NCBI GenBank assembly: GCA_002695445.1
Contig: NZOY01000056.1
Location: 1-7,056, forward strand
Length of the DNA stretch: 7,056 bases
From: Flavobacteriaceae bacterium
GTDB lineage: Bacteria; Bacteroidota; Bacteroidia; Flavobacteriales; Flavobacteriaceae
Direction: 5' to 3'
The translations under genes were made by a program, and so were the position numbers. Under the pieces are notes generated by a model that saw only the letters and a list, made by a program, of their open reading frames with translations, had not been told where the DNA came from and did not search any database. Shown piece by piece: positions 1 to 6,032 of the stretch (positions within the stretch are counted from its first letter, which is position 1; every line of letters starts with the position of its first letter).

Positions 1-140
1 GTTTAGAGAGAACTTCATTAGATCTTTATTCCTCTGTAAGAAGTTTATACTTACAAGATAGACGAAAAAAAATACAAAATCTTGATGAAATAACTGAAAC
101 GTTGAGTGATGATGATTGGGAAGAAGTTGACGCCCAGTAA
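1..140 (+). CDS. mlaA: MlaA/VacJ family phospholipid-transport lipoprotein, C-terminal fragment
   Basis: Only the last 45 codons and the TAA stop (138-140) are inside the window, read in the frame starting at position 3. The fragment contains RTSLDLYSSVRSLYLQDRR, the usual ending of MlaA/VacJ proteins, where a helix with a 'D-Y-x-x-x-R-x-x-Y-x-Q-x-R' pattern precedes a variable acidic tail; here the tail ends DDDWEEVDAQ. MlaA is an outer-membrane lipoprotein that removes mislocalised phospholipid from the outer leaflet and passes it to periplasmic MlaC. The next gene is an MlaC homologue 6 bases downstream, which supports the call and suggests one operon. The lipobox and most of the protein lie upstream of the window. 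The assignment rests on this short tail plus the neighbour. Confidence 0.75.
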   Translation, partial: LERTSLDLYSSVRSLYLQDRRKKIQNLDEITETLSDDDWEEVDAQ

Positions 141-146
141 TAACTG

Positions 147-737
147 ATGAATTATTTTAGAATAATATCTGTAATCTTGATATCTTTGTTCATATCAAAA
201 ACCGCGTATACCAAAAGCCCGAGTGATTTAATTAATGAAATTGTTGATCAAGCTTCAATAATATTATCTAGCGATGATCCAGTCGAATCTAAAATCATTA
301 AACTAAATGATATTGCTGAAAGAAGTGTAGATATTAATGGTATAGGTATGTACACACTTGGGAAATTTAGAAAGTCAATTTCAGAGGAAGATAAGTCAAA
401 ATATCAAAAATTGTTTAAAAGCTATTTTCTAAAGAGTTTCTCAAGTCGACTGATAGATTATACTGATCCAAAAATTAATGTAGTCTCAGAGAAAAAAGTA
501 AGTGATAAATATACAATAGTAAATAGTGTGCTTGAGGCAAGCAAAGGAAGGCCAGCAGTAAAAATTGATTGGAGAATTTATACAAAAAATCCAGATAAAC
601 CTTTAATCAGGGATTTAATGGTAGAGGGACTAAGTTTGGCAAGAACTCAAAAAGAAGAATTTAATTCAGTAATTCAAAATAATAACGGAGATATTAATTC
701 TTTATTTAAGGTTTTAGAGGAATTTATAATCAAATAA
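147..737 (+). CDS. mlaC: MlaC/Ttg2D family periplasmic phospholipid-binding protein
   Basis: This 196-residue protein has the size and layout of MlaC (about 200 residues), the soluble carrier that moves phospholipid between outer-membrane MlaA and the inner-membrane MlaFEDB transporter. Residues 1-22 form a signal peptide: Arg5, then a hydrophobic stretch (about 6-17) and a polar AYT site near 20-22. The mature part starts with the usual 'LINEIVDQA' helix. Family landmarks follow: a G-K-F-R segment near 73-76, 'YQKLFKSYFLKSFSSRL' (about 86-102) with the Y-T-D-P turn, and 'VKIDWRIY' around 138-145, which matches the V-x-(V/I)-D-(W/Y) strand. A helical tail with 'GLSLARTQKEEFNSVIQ' is also typical. 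Six bases separate it from the mlaA stop and no good Shine-Dalgarno is seen, so translational coupling is likely. No mlaD, mlaE or mlaF lies nearby. Confidence 0.85.
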   Translation: MNYFRIISVILISLFISKTAYTKSPSDLINEIVDQASIILSSDDPVESKIIKLNDIAERSVDINGIGMYTLGKFRKSISEEDKSKYQKLFKSYFLKSFSSRLIDYTDPKINVVSEKKVSDKYTIVNSVLEASKGRPAVKIDWRIYTKNPDKPLIRDLMVEGLSLARTQKEEFNSVIQNNNGDINSLFKVLEEFIIK

Positions 738-1193
738 TTATTTTTTATTTGCAAGCTTTTGTAAAAGATATATTTCTTTATCAGTTAGTGTATTTTTCTC
801 ATCTTTAATTAAATCTACAAGGCTAAACAAGGATATTAAATTAATTAAAGCAGCTATTCCACTCAAAACAATAAAGTAAATTAACTTTGAATTCAAAATT
901 ATTAATATTATTAATAAACTTGACCATGCAATAAATATTCCTCTCAATATTGTACGCTGACTTTGAAGATCCTTTATTTTAATAAACTGAAAAAAAAGGA
1001 TAATTATTAAAAACATTATTCCAGCAAGTGCTGCTCTTAGTGATACTAATACATCCATTCCATCGCCATAAAGCTCTTTGTGAATTAAATAAGCAACAAA
1101 AGCTTTATAAGCAAAGAAACAAAAAAAAATAAATGCAATACCTGAAGATGTTAAATAAGCATATTTGGGAAGCACTTTAAATTTTATATTCAT
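738..1193 (-). CDS. Four-helix integral membrane protein of unknown function
   Basis: The 151-residue product is strongly hydrophobic, with four probable membrane helices at about 12-36, 50-72, 83-101 and 104-128. Short charged stretches separate them (HKELYGDG near 38-45, KIKDLQSQR near 72-80), and the cytosolic-type tail 'KDEKNTLTDKEIYLLQKLANKK' is rich in Lys. I do not recognise the family and see no catalytic motif. The coding sequence looks real: the hydrophobic pattern is regular, charges sit at the loops, and the gene fills the space up to the mlaC stop exactly. Its TAA stop abuts the mlaC TAA, so the two genes converge with no gap. No clear Shine-Dalgarno precedes the ATG. It lies outside the island, between mlaC and the broken tRNA, and is probably part of the native chromosome. 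Confidence 0.6.
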   Translation of the reverse strand: MNIKFKVLPKYAYLTSSGIAFIFFCFFAYKAFVAYLIHKELYGDGMDVLVSLRAALAGIMFLIIILFFQFIKIKDLQSQRTILRGIFIAWSSLLIILIILNSKLIYFIVLSGIAALINLISLFSLVDLIKDEKNTLTDKEIYLLQKLANKK

Positions 1194-1272
1194 ATTTGAT
1201 GTAAAGAATAATAAATTTAAAATATTATTAAAGAAAGTAATTTAAAACTCTTAGTTGTATTCAGTTTTTAAA

Positions 1273-1324
1273 TGGTGGGCCCGCCAGGACTCGAACCTGG
1301 GACCAATACATTATGAGTGTACTG
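1273..1324 (-). pseudogene. 3' fragment of a CAT-anticodon tRNA gene (tRNA-Ile2 or tRNA-Met)
   Basis: Read on the minus strand, the fragment folds as the 3' part of a tRNA: anticodon stem GTACA/TGTAT (one G-T pair) around the loop CTCATAA, variable loop TGGTC, T stem CCAGG/CCTGG with loop TTCGAGT, 3' acceptor strand CGGGCCC, discriminator A and an encoded CCA at 1273-1275. The anticodon is CAT. The variable loop TGGTC and discriminator A resemble E. coli ileX (lysidine-modified tRNA-Ile2) more than elongator tRNA-Met, but this comparison is from memory. The expected 5' acceptor strand GGGCCCG and a D arm are absent from the bases beyond 1324, so the gene is not complete here. The break at the edge of the anticodon stem, next to an integrase, points to insertion rather than random decay. 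Confidence 0.8.
1306..1324 (-). other. Probable island attachment site (att) in the anticodon arm
   Basis: Tyrosine integrases that target tRNA genes often cross over in the anticodon loop, using the stem as the inverted core-binding arms. Here the inverted arms TGTAC (1318-1322) and ATACA (1306-1310) flank the 7-base loop TTATGAG (1311-1317), and tRNA homology ends just outside the stem. The integrase gene starts 90 bases to the right. The exact crossover cannot be fixed without the other end of the island. The repeated identity block should run leftwards from about 1322 to 1273. Confidence 0.6.
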
Positions 1325-1413
1325 TGCCATCCCAATTTTCACAGGTAAACAATAATTAATTTAACTAAGTAACCGCAAGTACTCACTCTCGTACTCAAAA
1401 TTGGAGGAATGAT
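1325..1413. promoter_or_regulatory. att-to-integrase spacer with short repeats
   Basis: This gap probably holds the integrase promoter and arm-type binding sites. Visible structure includes the inverted repeat CCAATTTT/AAAATTGG at 1332-1339 and 1397-1404, and the hexamer GTACTC twice, at 1379-1384 and 1391-1396, which places two GTAC palindromes 8 bases apart. The tRNA anticodon arm has a similar TACA-7-TGTA layout. A binding role is an inference; the repeats are short. Confidence 0.3.
1403..1408 (+). promoter_or_regulatory. Strong ribosome binding site of the integrase gene
   Basis: GGAGGA lies 5 bases before the ATG at 1414. It is the only strong Shine-Dalgarno in the window and fixes the integrase start. 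Its first two bases are also the end of an 8-base inverted repeat, CCAATTTT (1332-1339) and AAAATTGG (1397-1404). Confidence 0.7.
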
Positions 1414-2370
1414 ATGGCGTACTTTAGAAAAAGACTTGGTAAATGGCAGTGTGTAATTCGAATAAAAGGACATCCAACAACAACTAAAACTTTTGTAGTA
1501 AAGAAGGATGCAGAAATTTGGGCTAAAAATATAGAGCTTAAATACTTCAGAGAAGAAATTGATATTTTAAAAATTAATTATCCCTTATTTAAGGATTGTT
1601 TAGTTAGATACAGAGATGAAGTTACTGTCCATAAAAGATCTAAAGATATGGAAAATAAACTTATCAAGTATCTTTTAAAAGAACCATTTGTTAATCTTAA
1701 ATTAAACCTAATTAACAATAGTATTATTGCACAATATAGAGACAGAGCATTAAAAGCTTTGCATCCTTCATCAGTTAAAAGACGATTAGCAATAATTTCT
1801 CATCTATTTTCTATAGCTAGAAAAGAATGGGGTTTTAAGATAGAGAACCCAGTTTTGGATATTAGCAAACCAAAATTACCAGAACCAAGGGATAGAAGAT
1901 TTACTGATAAAGAAATAAAACTTTTAATTTACGGAAATAAAACTTCAGAAAAACTTAAATCGATAATTCAGATTGCTCTAGAAACCGGTATGAGGCAAGG
2001 TGAAATACTAAGAATTAAAAGGGAAAATATAATTGATAAAAGTTTGTTTATTCCAGTTACAAAAACAAAGCCTAGAAAGATACCTTTAACAGCAAAAGCT
2101 TTAGAAATTCTTAATAATGTAGTTTTGCCATTTGAATTATCTGGTATGGCGGTAAGTAAACAATTCAATAAACTTTGCAAATTTTATAATATTAAAGATG
2201 CAAGATTTCATGATCTTAGAAGACAGGCCCTGACAAACTTCATGAAAGATAAGAAACTGACTGTGGCTGAAACAATGTATATTTCAGGTCATTCTGATCC
2301 AAGAATGCTTTTAAGTGTATACAATAATCTCAAATGTGAGGATATTTCTGACAAAATAAATAGCAACTAA
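1414..2370 (+). CDS. Tyrosine recombinase/integrase of the island
   Basis: This 318-residue protein is a full-length phage-type integrase that should cut and rejoin DNA at the tRNA attachment site. The N-terminal part (about 1-45, with 'GKWQCVIRIKGHPTTTKTF' and 'DAEIWAKNIE') is an arm-binding domain, and residues 57-150 form the core-binding helices ('SSVKRRLAIISHLFSIARKEW'). The catalytic domain carries the whole active-site set: Arg194 in ETGMRQGEIL, a Lys in the TKTKPRKIPL hairpin (about 217-222), His266 and Arg269 in FHDLRR, His293 in SGHSD, and nucleophile Tyr303 in SVYNNL. Nothing is missing, so the enzyme is probably active. It reads away from the tRNA fragment into the island, a usual position for such genes. 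I see no excisionase gene nearby. Family membership is certain; target specificity is inferred from position. Confidence 0.93.
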   Translation: MAYFRKRLGKWQCVIRIKGHPTTTKTFVVKKDAEIWAKNIELKYFREEIDILKINYPLFKDCLVRYRDEVTVHKRSKDMENKLIKYLLKEPFVNLKLNLINNSIIAQYRDRALKALHPSSVKRRLAIISHLFSIARKEWGFKIENPVLDISKPKLPEPRDRRFTDKEIKLLIYGNKTSEKLKSIIQIALETGMRQGEILRIKRENIIDKSLFIPVTKTKPRKIPLTAKALEILNNVVLPFELSGMAVSKQFNKLCKFYNIKDARFHDLRRQALTNFMKDKKLTVAETMYISGHSDPRMLLSVYNNLKCEDISDKINSN

Positions 2371-2412
2371 CTTTTTGGTTGATATCTAAGAAGATTATTT
2401 AGATTAAACTTA

Positions 2413-2429
2413 ATTTAATGATATTAAAT
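2413..2429. repeat. Inverted repeat upstream of the methyltransferase gene
   Basis: ATTTAAT and ATTAAAT are perfect 7-base inverted arms around GAT, ending 13 bases before the methyltransferase ATG. The position would suit an operator or a site overlapping the promoter. In DNA this AT-rich such a repeat can arise by chance, and no C protein gene is visible to bind it. Confidence 0.25.
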
Positions 2430-2442
2430 ATAGAGTGATTCA

Positions 2443-4674
2443 ATGACAAAAAAACTTAATTTTATATCCTTATTTTCAGGTGGAGGTGGTTTTCAAATTG
2501 GTTTTGAAAATGCTGGATATAACTGTTTGCTTTCATCAGATATAGATGCTGATGCTGAAAAGACTCATCATAAAAACTACCCTAATATACCCTTTATTAA
2601 AAAGGATATACGACAACTTGATTATAAAGAAATTCTAAAAGCTACAAAAAATATTAAACCTGATCTGATTATTGGTGGCCCACCATGCCAAGGTTTCTCA
2701 GCAATGGGAGATAAAATATCTTCTGACCCAAGAAATGAACTTTTTAATTCATATATAAAATTAGTTAGAGATTTAAGTCCAGAATTTTTCCTATTTGAAA
2801 ATGTAAAAGGTTTTAAAACAATGTATGAAGGGAGGTTTTTTGAAAAAACTGTAAATGGTTTTGCTTCTTGTGGCTATAATATTCATTTTAAAATACTAAA
2901 ATCCTCTGAATTTGGTGTGCCTCAGATAAGAGAAAGAGTTTTTATTTTTGGAACAAAGTCAGACAAAAACTTTCAATTTCCAAAAAGTTCGATTGGTGGT
3001 GTTGGCAAACTGAAAAGTTTTAAAAATGTTGGAGAAGCGATAAATGATTTGTCTAAAAAAGATACTTCTTTTTCAAATCATATTATCTTAAATCATTCTG
3101 AAACTGTGGTTTCTAGATATAAACTGATACCAGAGGGAGGCAAACTACCTTCTCCTGAAAAACTTCCTAAAGAGATTAGACGATCTAATTTTGGAAGTAC
3201 TTATGAAAGATTAGATAGAAAAAAAGTTTCAAAGACTTTAGTTCCGGGTAATAATGCATTTCCAATTCACCCTACTCTCAATAGAAGTTTAACGCCAAGA
3301 GAAGCAGCTAGAATTCAAACTTTTCCTGATAATCATATTTTTGAAGGTACAAGAAGAAAACAATGTATATTAGTAGGAAATGCAGTTCCTCCGTTATTAG
3401 CAAGTAAAATTGCTAATGAAATAACAAAACATTCTAAAGATTTACACAAGGAAAGCTTGAATTTAATTCTAGAAAAAAATAACAGTCTTAATGTAATTAA
3501 CTTTGCAAAAGCGAAAAGTAAAAAAACAAATTTTAATTTTGTAGATTTTTTCTCAGGTGCTGGTGGCATTTCTATTGGACTAAAAAATGCTGGAATGAAT
3601 TGTGTTTTAGCGAGTGATTTTGATAAAAATGTTAGGCTTACTCACTTAAAAAATTTTCCAAATATAAATTTTGTTCATGGTGATGTAAGAAATAAAAATA
3701 TTAAAAATGAAATATTTAATCAATTAGATGGGAAAAAAATTGATTTAGTTGTTGGGGGGCCTCCATGCCAAGGTTTTTCAATATTTGGTAAAAGGAGATT
3801 TAAAAATACTAAAAAATACAACCCATTAGATGATGATAGAAATGACTTAGTTAAAACTTATTTTGAATATATCGAAAAAATTAAGCCTCAATGGATAATT
3901 ATGGAAAATGTTAATGGAATTTTAAATTTAGGTGGTGGTATCTATATTGATTTCATAAAGAAAAAATTAAAAAAATTAAATTATAAAAACTTTGATTACA
4001 GAATAGTAAATACCGCTGATTATGGTGTGCCTCAAAAAAGAAAAAGATTTATCTTAATTGCAAATAATACAGGTCACATCATACCATGGCCAAAACCAAA
4101 ATACTTTTTAGAACCAAAGGAATGGCAGTTACCTTATAGGACTGTAGGTGAGGCTATTTCTGATCTTGCAAACAAAGCTAGCCAAAAACATTTTTCAAAT
4201 CACGAGCCAATGAAACACTCAGAGGATATAACAGAAAGGTATTCTTACGTAGAAGAAGGAAAAAAAATGGAAGTAAATAAACTTCCAAAAAAACTTCAAT
4301 ACGCAAAATACACTGGCAAAAAAATTAAAAACTTTAGCCATGTTTATAGAAGATTGCACAGAAATGAACCTTCTATAACATTAGTACCAGGACATAATGC
4401 ATTTCCAATTCATCCTTGGTTAAATAGACTCATTACTGCGAGAGAAGCGGCTAGACTTCAAACATTTCCTGATGAAATTGAATTTGTTGGCTCATCAAAA
4501 GATCAATGTATTCAAGTAGGAAATGCTTTTCCTTGCTTAGTTGCTCAAAGAATTGGGGAAACAATTTTAAAAACTATATCGAATAATTGGAAACCAGATA
4601 CTAAAAGTAAGTTAGCTGATTATAGTATTTTAGATAAAAAATACTATGAACAAAAAGAACAAAAATCTAATTAA
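2443..4674 (+). CDS. Fused tandem DNA (cytosine-5-)-methyltransferase, two complete domains
   Basis: This 743-residue protein contains two full C5-cytosine methyltransferases joined by a lysine-rich linker (about 330-363). Each would transfer a methyl group from S-adenosylmethionine to cytosine C5. Domain 1: motif I FSGGGGFQIG (11-20), motif IV GGPPCQGFS with catalytic Cys82, motif VI ENV (119-121), motif VIII QIRER (161-165), target-recognition region about 205-260, motif IX ending REAARIQTFPD (286-296), motif X from GN312-313. Domain 2: FSGAGGISIG (370-379), Cys442, ENV (488-490), QKRKR (531-535), recognition region about 585-640, REAARLQTFPD (667-677), GN693-694. Neither half lacks a key residue. 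Both recognition regions share an 'NH..HSE....RY....EG.K....KLPK' frame, but the second is longer after KLPK. The start sits just before motif I, as usual. Homology points to duplication and fusion; two domains next to one nuclease suggest an asymmetric target. Confidence 0.93.
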   Translation: MTKKLNFISLFSGGGGFQIGFENAGYNCLLSSDIDADAEKTHHKNYPNIPFIKKDIRQLDYKEILKATKNIKPDLIIGGPPCQGFSAMGDKISSDPRNELFNSYIKLVRDLSPEFFLFENVKGFKTMYEGRFFEKTVNGFASCGYNIHFKILKSSEFGVPQIRERVFIFGTKSDKNFQFPKSSIGGVGKLKSFKNVGEAINDLSKKDTSFSNHIILNHSETVVSRYKLIPEGGKLPSPEKLPKEIRRSNFGSTYERLDRKKVSKTLVPGNNAFPIHPTLNRSLTPREAARIQTFPDNHIFEGTRRKQCILVGNAVPPLLASKIANEITKHSKDLHKESLNLILEKNNSLNVINFAKAKSKKTNFNFVDFFSGAGGISIGLKNAGMNCVLASDFDKNVRLTHLKNFPNINFVHGDVRNKNIKNEIFNQLDGKKIDLVVGGPPCQGFSIFGKRRFKNTKKYNPLDDDRNDLVKTYFEYIEKIKPQWIIMENVNGILNLGGGIYIDFIKKKLKKLNYKNFDYRIVNTADYGVPQKRKRFILIANNTGHIIPWPKPKYFLEPKEWQLPYRTVGEAISDLANKASQKHFSNHEPMKHSEDITERYSYVEEGKKMEVNKLPKKLQYAKYTGKKIKNFSHVYRRLHRNEPSITLVPGHNAFPIHPWLNRLITAREAARLQTFPDEIEFVGSSKDQCIQVGNAFPCLVAQRIGETILKTISNNWKPDTKSKLADYSILDKKYYEQKEQKSN
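4667..4674. other. Overlapping convergent 3' ends of methyltransferase and nuclease genes
   Basis: The methyltransferase TAA is at 4672-4674 on the plus strand and the nuclease TAG is at 4669-4667 on the minus strand, so eight bases code for both proteins. No terminator fits between them. Read-through from either side would give antisense RNA to the other gene. Confidence 0.85.
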
Positions 4675-6004
4675 GACTTCTTTGATCAAATGTAAGCTTT
4701 GAATTAACATCTCCATAATTTTTGTAAAAATTTTCTACTAATTTATCAATTTTTTGGTCATTAAAAATAAAACCTTGGTCTAGAAAAAAATATCTTGAAG
4801 GATTAGGTTTTTTAATTAATCCCATTCTCCCCCAAAGTTGCTTCTCAGATTGTAAATATTCTCTGTCACCAGAAGTTTTTTTATTTGGATTTGTGGCCAC
4901 ATGTCCACGTCTATTCATTTCTTGATAAACAAACTTTAAATATTTTTCCTGATTCTTTAGAGCATCAGGATCATTACAATCTGAAGTTATTTCCTTTATT
5001 TCCTCAATAAGATTATGATGCTTTCCCTCAACTAATAAAATTTGTGCCATTTCATCTACTAATTTTTCTGGAAAGTTAATATTAGCTTCATATCTTTCAA
5101 CAAATCTCTGTCCTAGTGGGGTTAAATTAAAGTCTTCATCCCACAAATTATTGTGATTCATAAAATTAAAATGATTTTTTTTATAATCCCTATAATTATT
5201 ATCTGTTACATCCTTACTCCAACCACGATCCTCTAATTTTTTAAGAGCTTGATTTAAAGTTATTTTACCCTCATTTACGTCAGCTCTAAGATCCCTTTTT
5301 CTCTTTGAAAAAGGAATCATTGTTCTTTTCATGTCTTCAAAGTACACTCTAGATTTTACATCATTAAGTGTTCTTAAACTTTCTGGTGGAGCATAGTATT
5401 TAAAGAAAAATTCATCCCAAACTTTTTCACTTCTTTCATCAGAAGATTTAATGTCTAGTGAAGATCTGGCTAGTTTGTAAAAACCATCAACAGGCAAATC
5501 TCTCCAAAAAGCAAAATAAGGATTTCCAGATCCTCTAAATGGCATTTTGGATATTTTATCTTCATTATAAAGATTAGGGTCAATATCCACTAGCAACTTT
5601 AAATTTTCTAATTTTTCTCCATCGTACGTAAATAAAGCAATAGGTAATTTTCCATAAATAAATTTTTTAAAAGTATTTTTTAAATAATCTCCGATATCAA
5701 AATCTTCTACTTTTGAAGAACATACTAAAATTGAAGCATGTGATTTATTTAAATATGCTATTGTCTGTCCTACCCCAGTCATTATACCTCTCTTTGTCTC
5801 AGTAAAAGGTTTAAACTCTAATGCAACTTTAGTTTTTTTTTCCCAATCTTGAAATAGTGCATCAGGTGATGGAAAATTGTTTGGTGATGCTGATTGTTGA
5901 GTATCTTCTGACACAAAAGGATTAAGCCACTTACCTTCATTTCTCCAAGAAAATAATATTCTGTCTGACACATTCTGTGCAGATCTATGATGATAAACTG
6001 TCAT
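4667..6004 (-). CDS. Probable Type II restriction endonuclease, PD-(D/E)XK fold with C-terminal winged helices
   Basis: This 445-residue protein is most likely the DNA-cutting partner of the neighbouring methyltransferase. An N-terminal nuclease core is visible: Pro47-Asp48 in SPDALFQDW, then a strand with Glu63-Phe64-Lys65 in VALEFKPF, matching PD-x14-E-x-K, followed by a helix with Gln80 in GVGQTIAYL. A Gln-x-x-x-Tyr helix after the ExK strand is common in this fold. The next strand is ASILVCS (90-96). The C-terminal half has winged-helix-like elements: NLTPLGQRFVERYE (about 293-306) and 'QLWGRMGLIKKPNPSRYFFLDQ' (about 389-410). This order, nuclease then DNA reader, would allow cleavage beside the recognition site. 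The gene converges on the methyltransferase, overlapping it by 8 bases. I do not recognise a named family; the nuclease call rests on the motif and context. Confidence 0.72.
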   Translation of the reverse strand: MTVYHHRSAQNVSDRILFSWRNEGKWLNPFVSEDTQQSASPNNFPSPDALFQDWEKKTKVALEFKPFTETKRGIMTGVGQTIAYLNKSHASILVCSSKVEDFDIGDYLKNTFKKFIYGKLPIALFTYDGEKLENLKLLVDIDPNLYNEDKISKMPFRGSGNPYFAFWRDLPVDGFYKLARSSLDIKSSDERSEKVWDEFFFKYYAPPESLRTLNDVKSRVYFEDMKRTMIPFSKRKRDLRADVNEGKITLNQALKKLEDRGWSKDVTDNNYRDYKKNHFNFMNHNNLWDEDFNLTPLGQRFVERYEANINFPEKLVDEMAQILLVEGKHHNLIEEIKEITSDCNDPDALKNQEKYLKFVYQEMNRRGHVATNPNKKTSGDREYLQSEKQLWGRMGLIKKPNPSRYFFLDQGFIFNDQKIDKLVENFYKNYGDVNSKLTFDQRSLN

Positions 6005-6032
6005 TTTGTAATATATAAATAAATTAAAATTT
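6005..6032. promoter_or_regulatory. 28-base divergent promoter region between nuclease and small gene
   Basis: Only one of the 28 bases is G or C. On the minus strand, TATATT (complement of 6010-6015) ends 5 bases before the nuclease ATG, so that message could be leaderless or nearly so. On the plus strand, TATAAA (6014-6019) lies 13 bases before the ATG at 6033. The two candidate -10 boxes overlap, so the promoters could compete. Neither start has a Shine-Dalgarno. Box assignment in such AT-rich DNA is weak. Confidence 0.3.

Noticed and set aside
732..750. Palindrome AAATAATTATTT followed by T residues as a shared terminator
   Set aside because: It has no loop and no G-C pairs, and it results from two adjacent stop codons on opposite strands.
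1241..1272. Inverted repeat TTTAAAACT / AGTTTTTAAA as a tRNA terminator
   Set aside because: The stem is almost all A-T with a one-base bulge and a 13-base loop, with no T run after it in the tRNA direction. It may be chance in AT-rich DNA.
1273..1400. A complete or permuted tRNA, or one with an intron, at this site
   Set aside because: No GGGCCCG acceptor strand and no D-arm pattern (AGCTCAG...GGTTAGAGC) is found on either strand near the fragment.
1968..2180. Minus-strand open frame inside the integrase
   Set aside because: It lies wholly within the catalytic domain of a gene with all active-site residues, has no ribosome site and no recognisable product.
3333..3569. Minus-strand open frame inside the double methyltransferase
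   Set aside because: It is antisense to motif X of domain 1, the linker and motif I of domain 2; its hydrophobic look comes from complementing lysine-rich codons.
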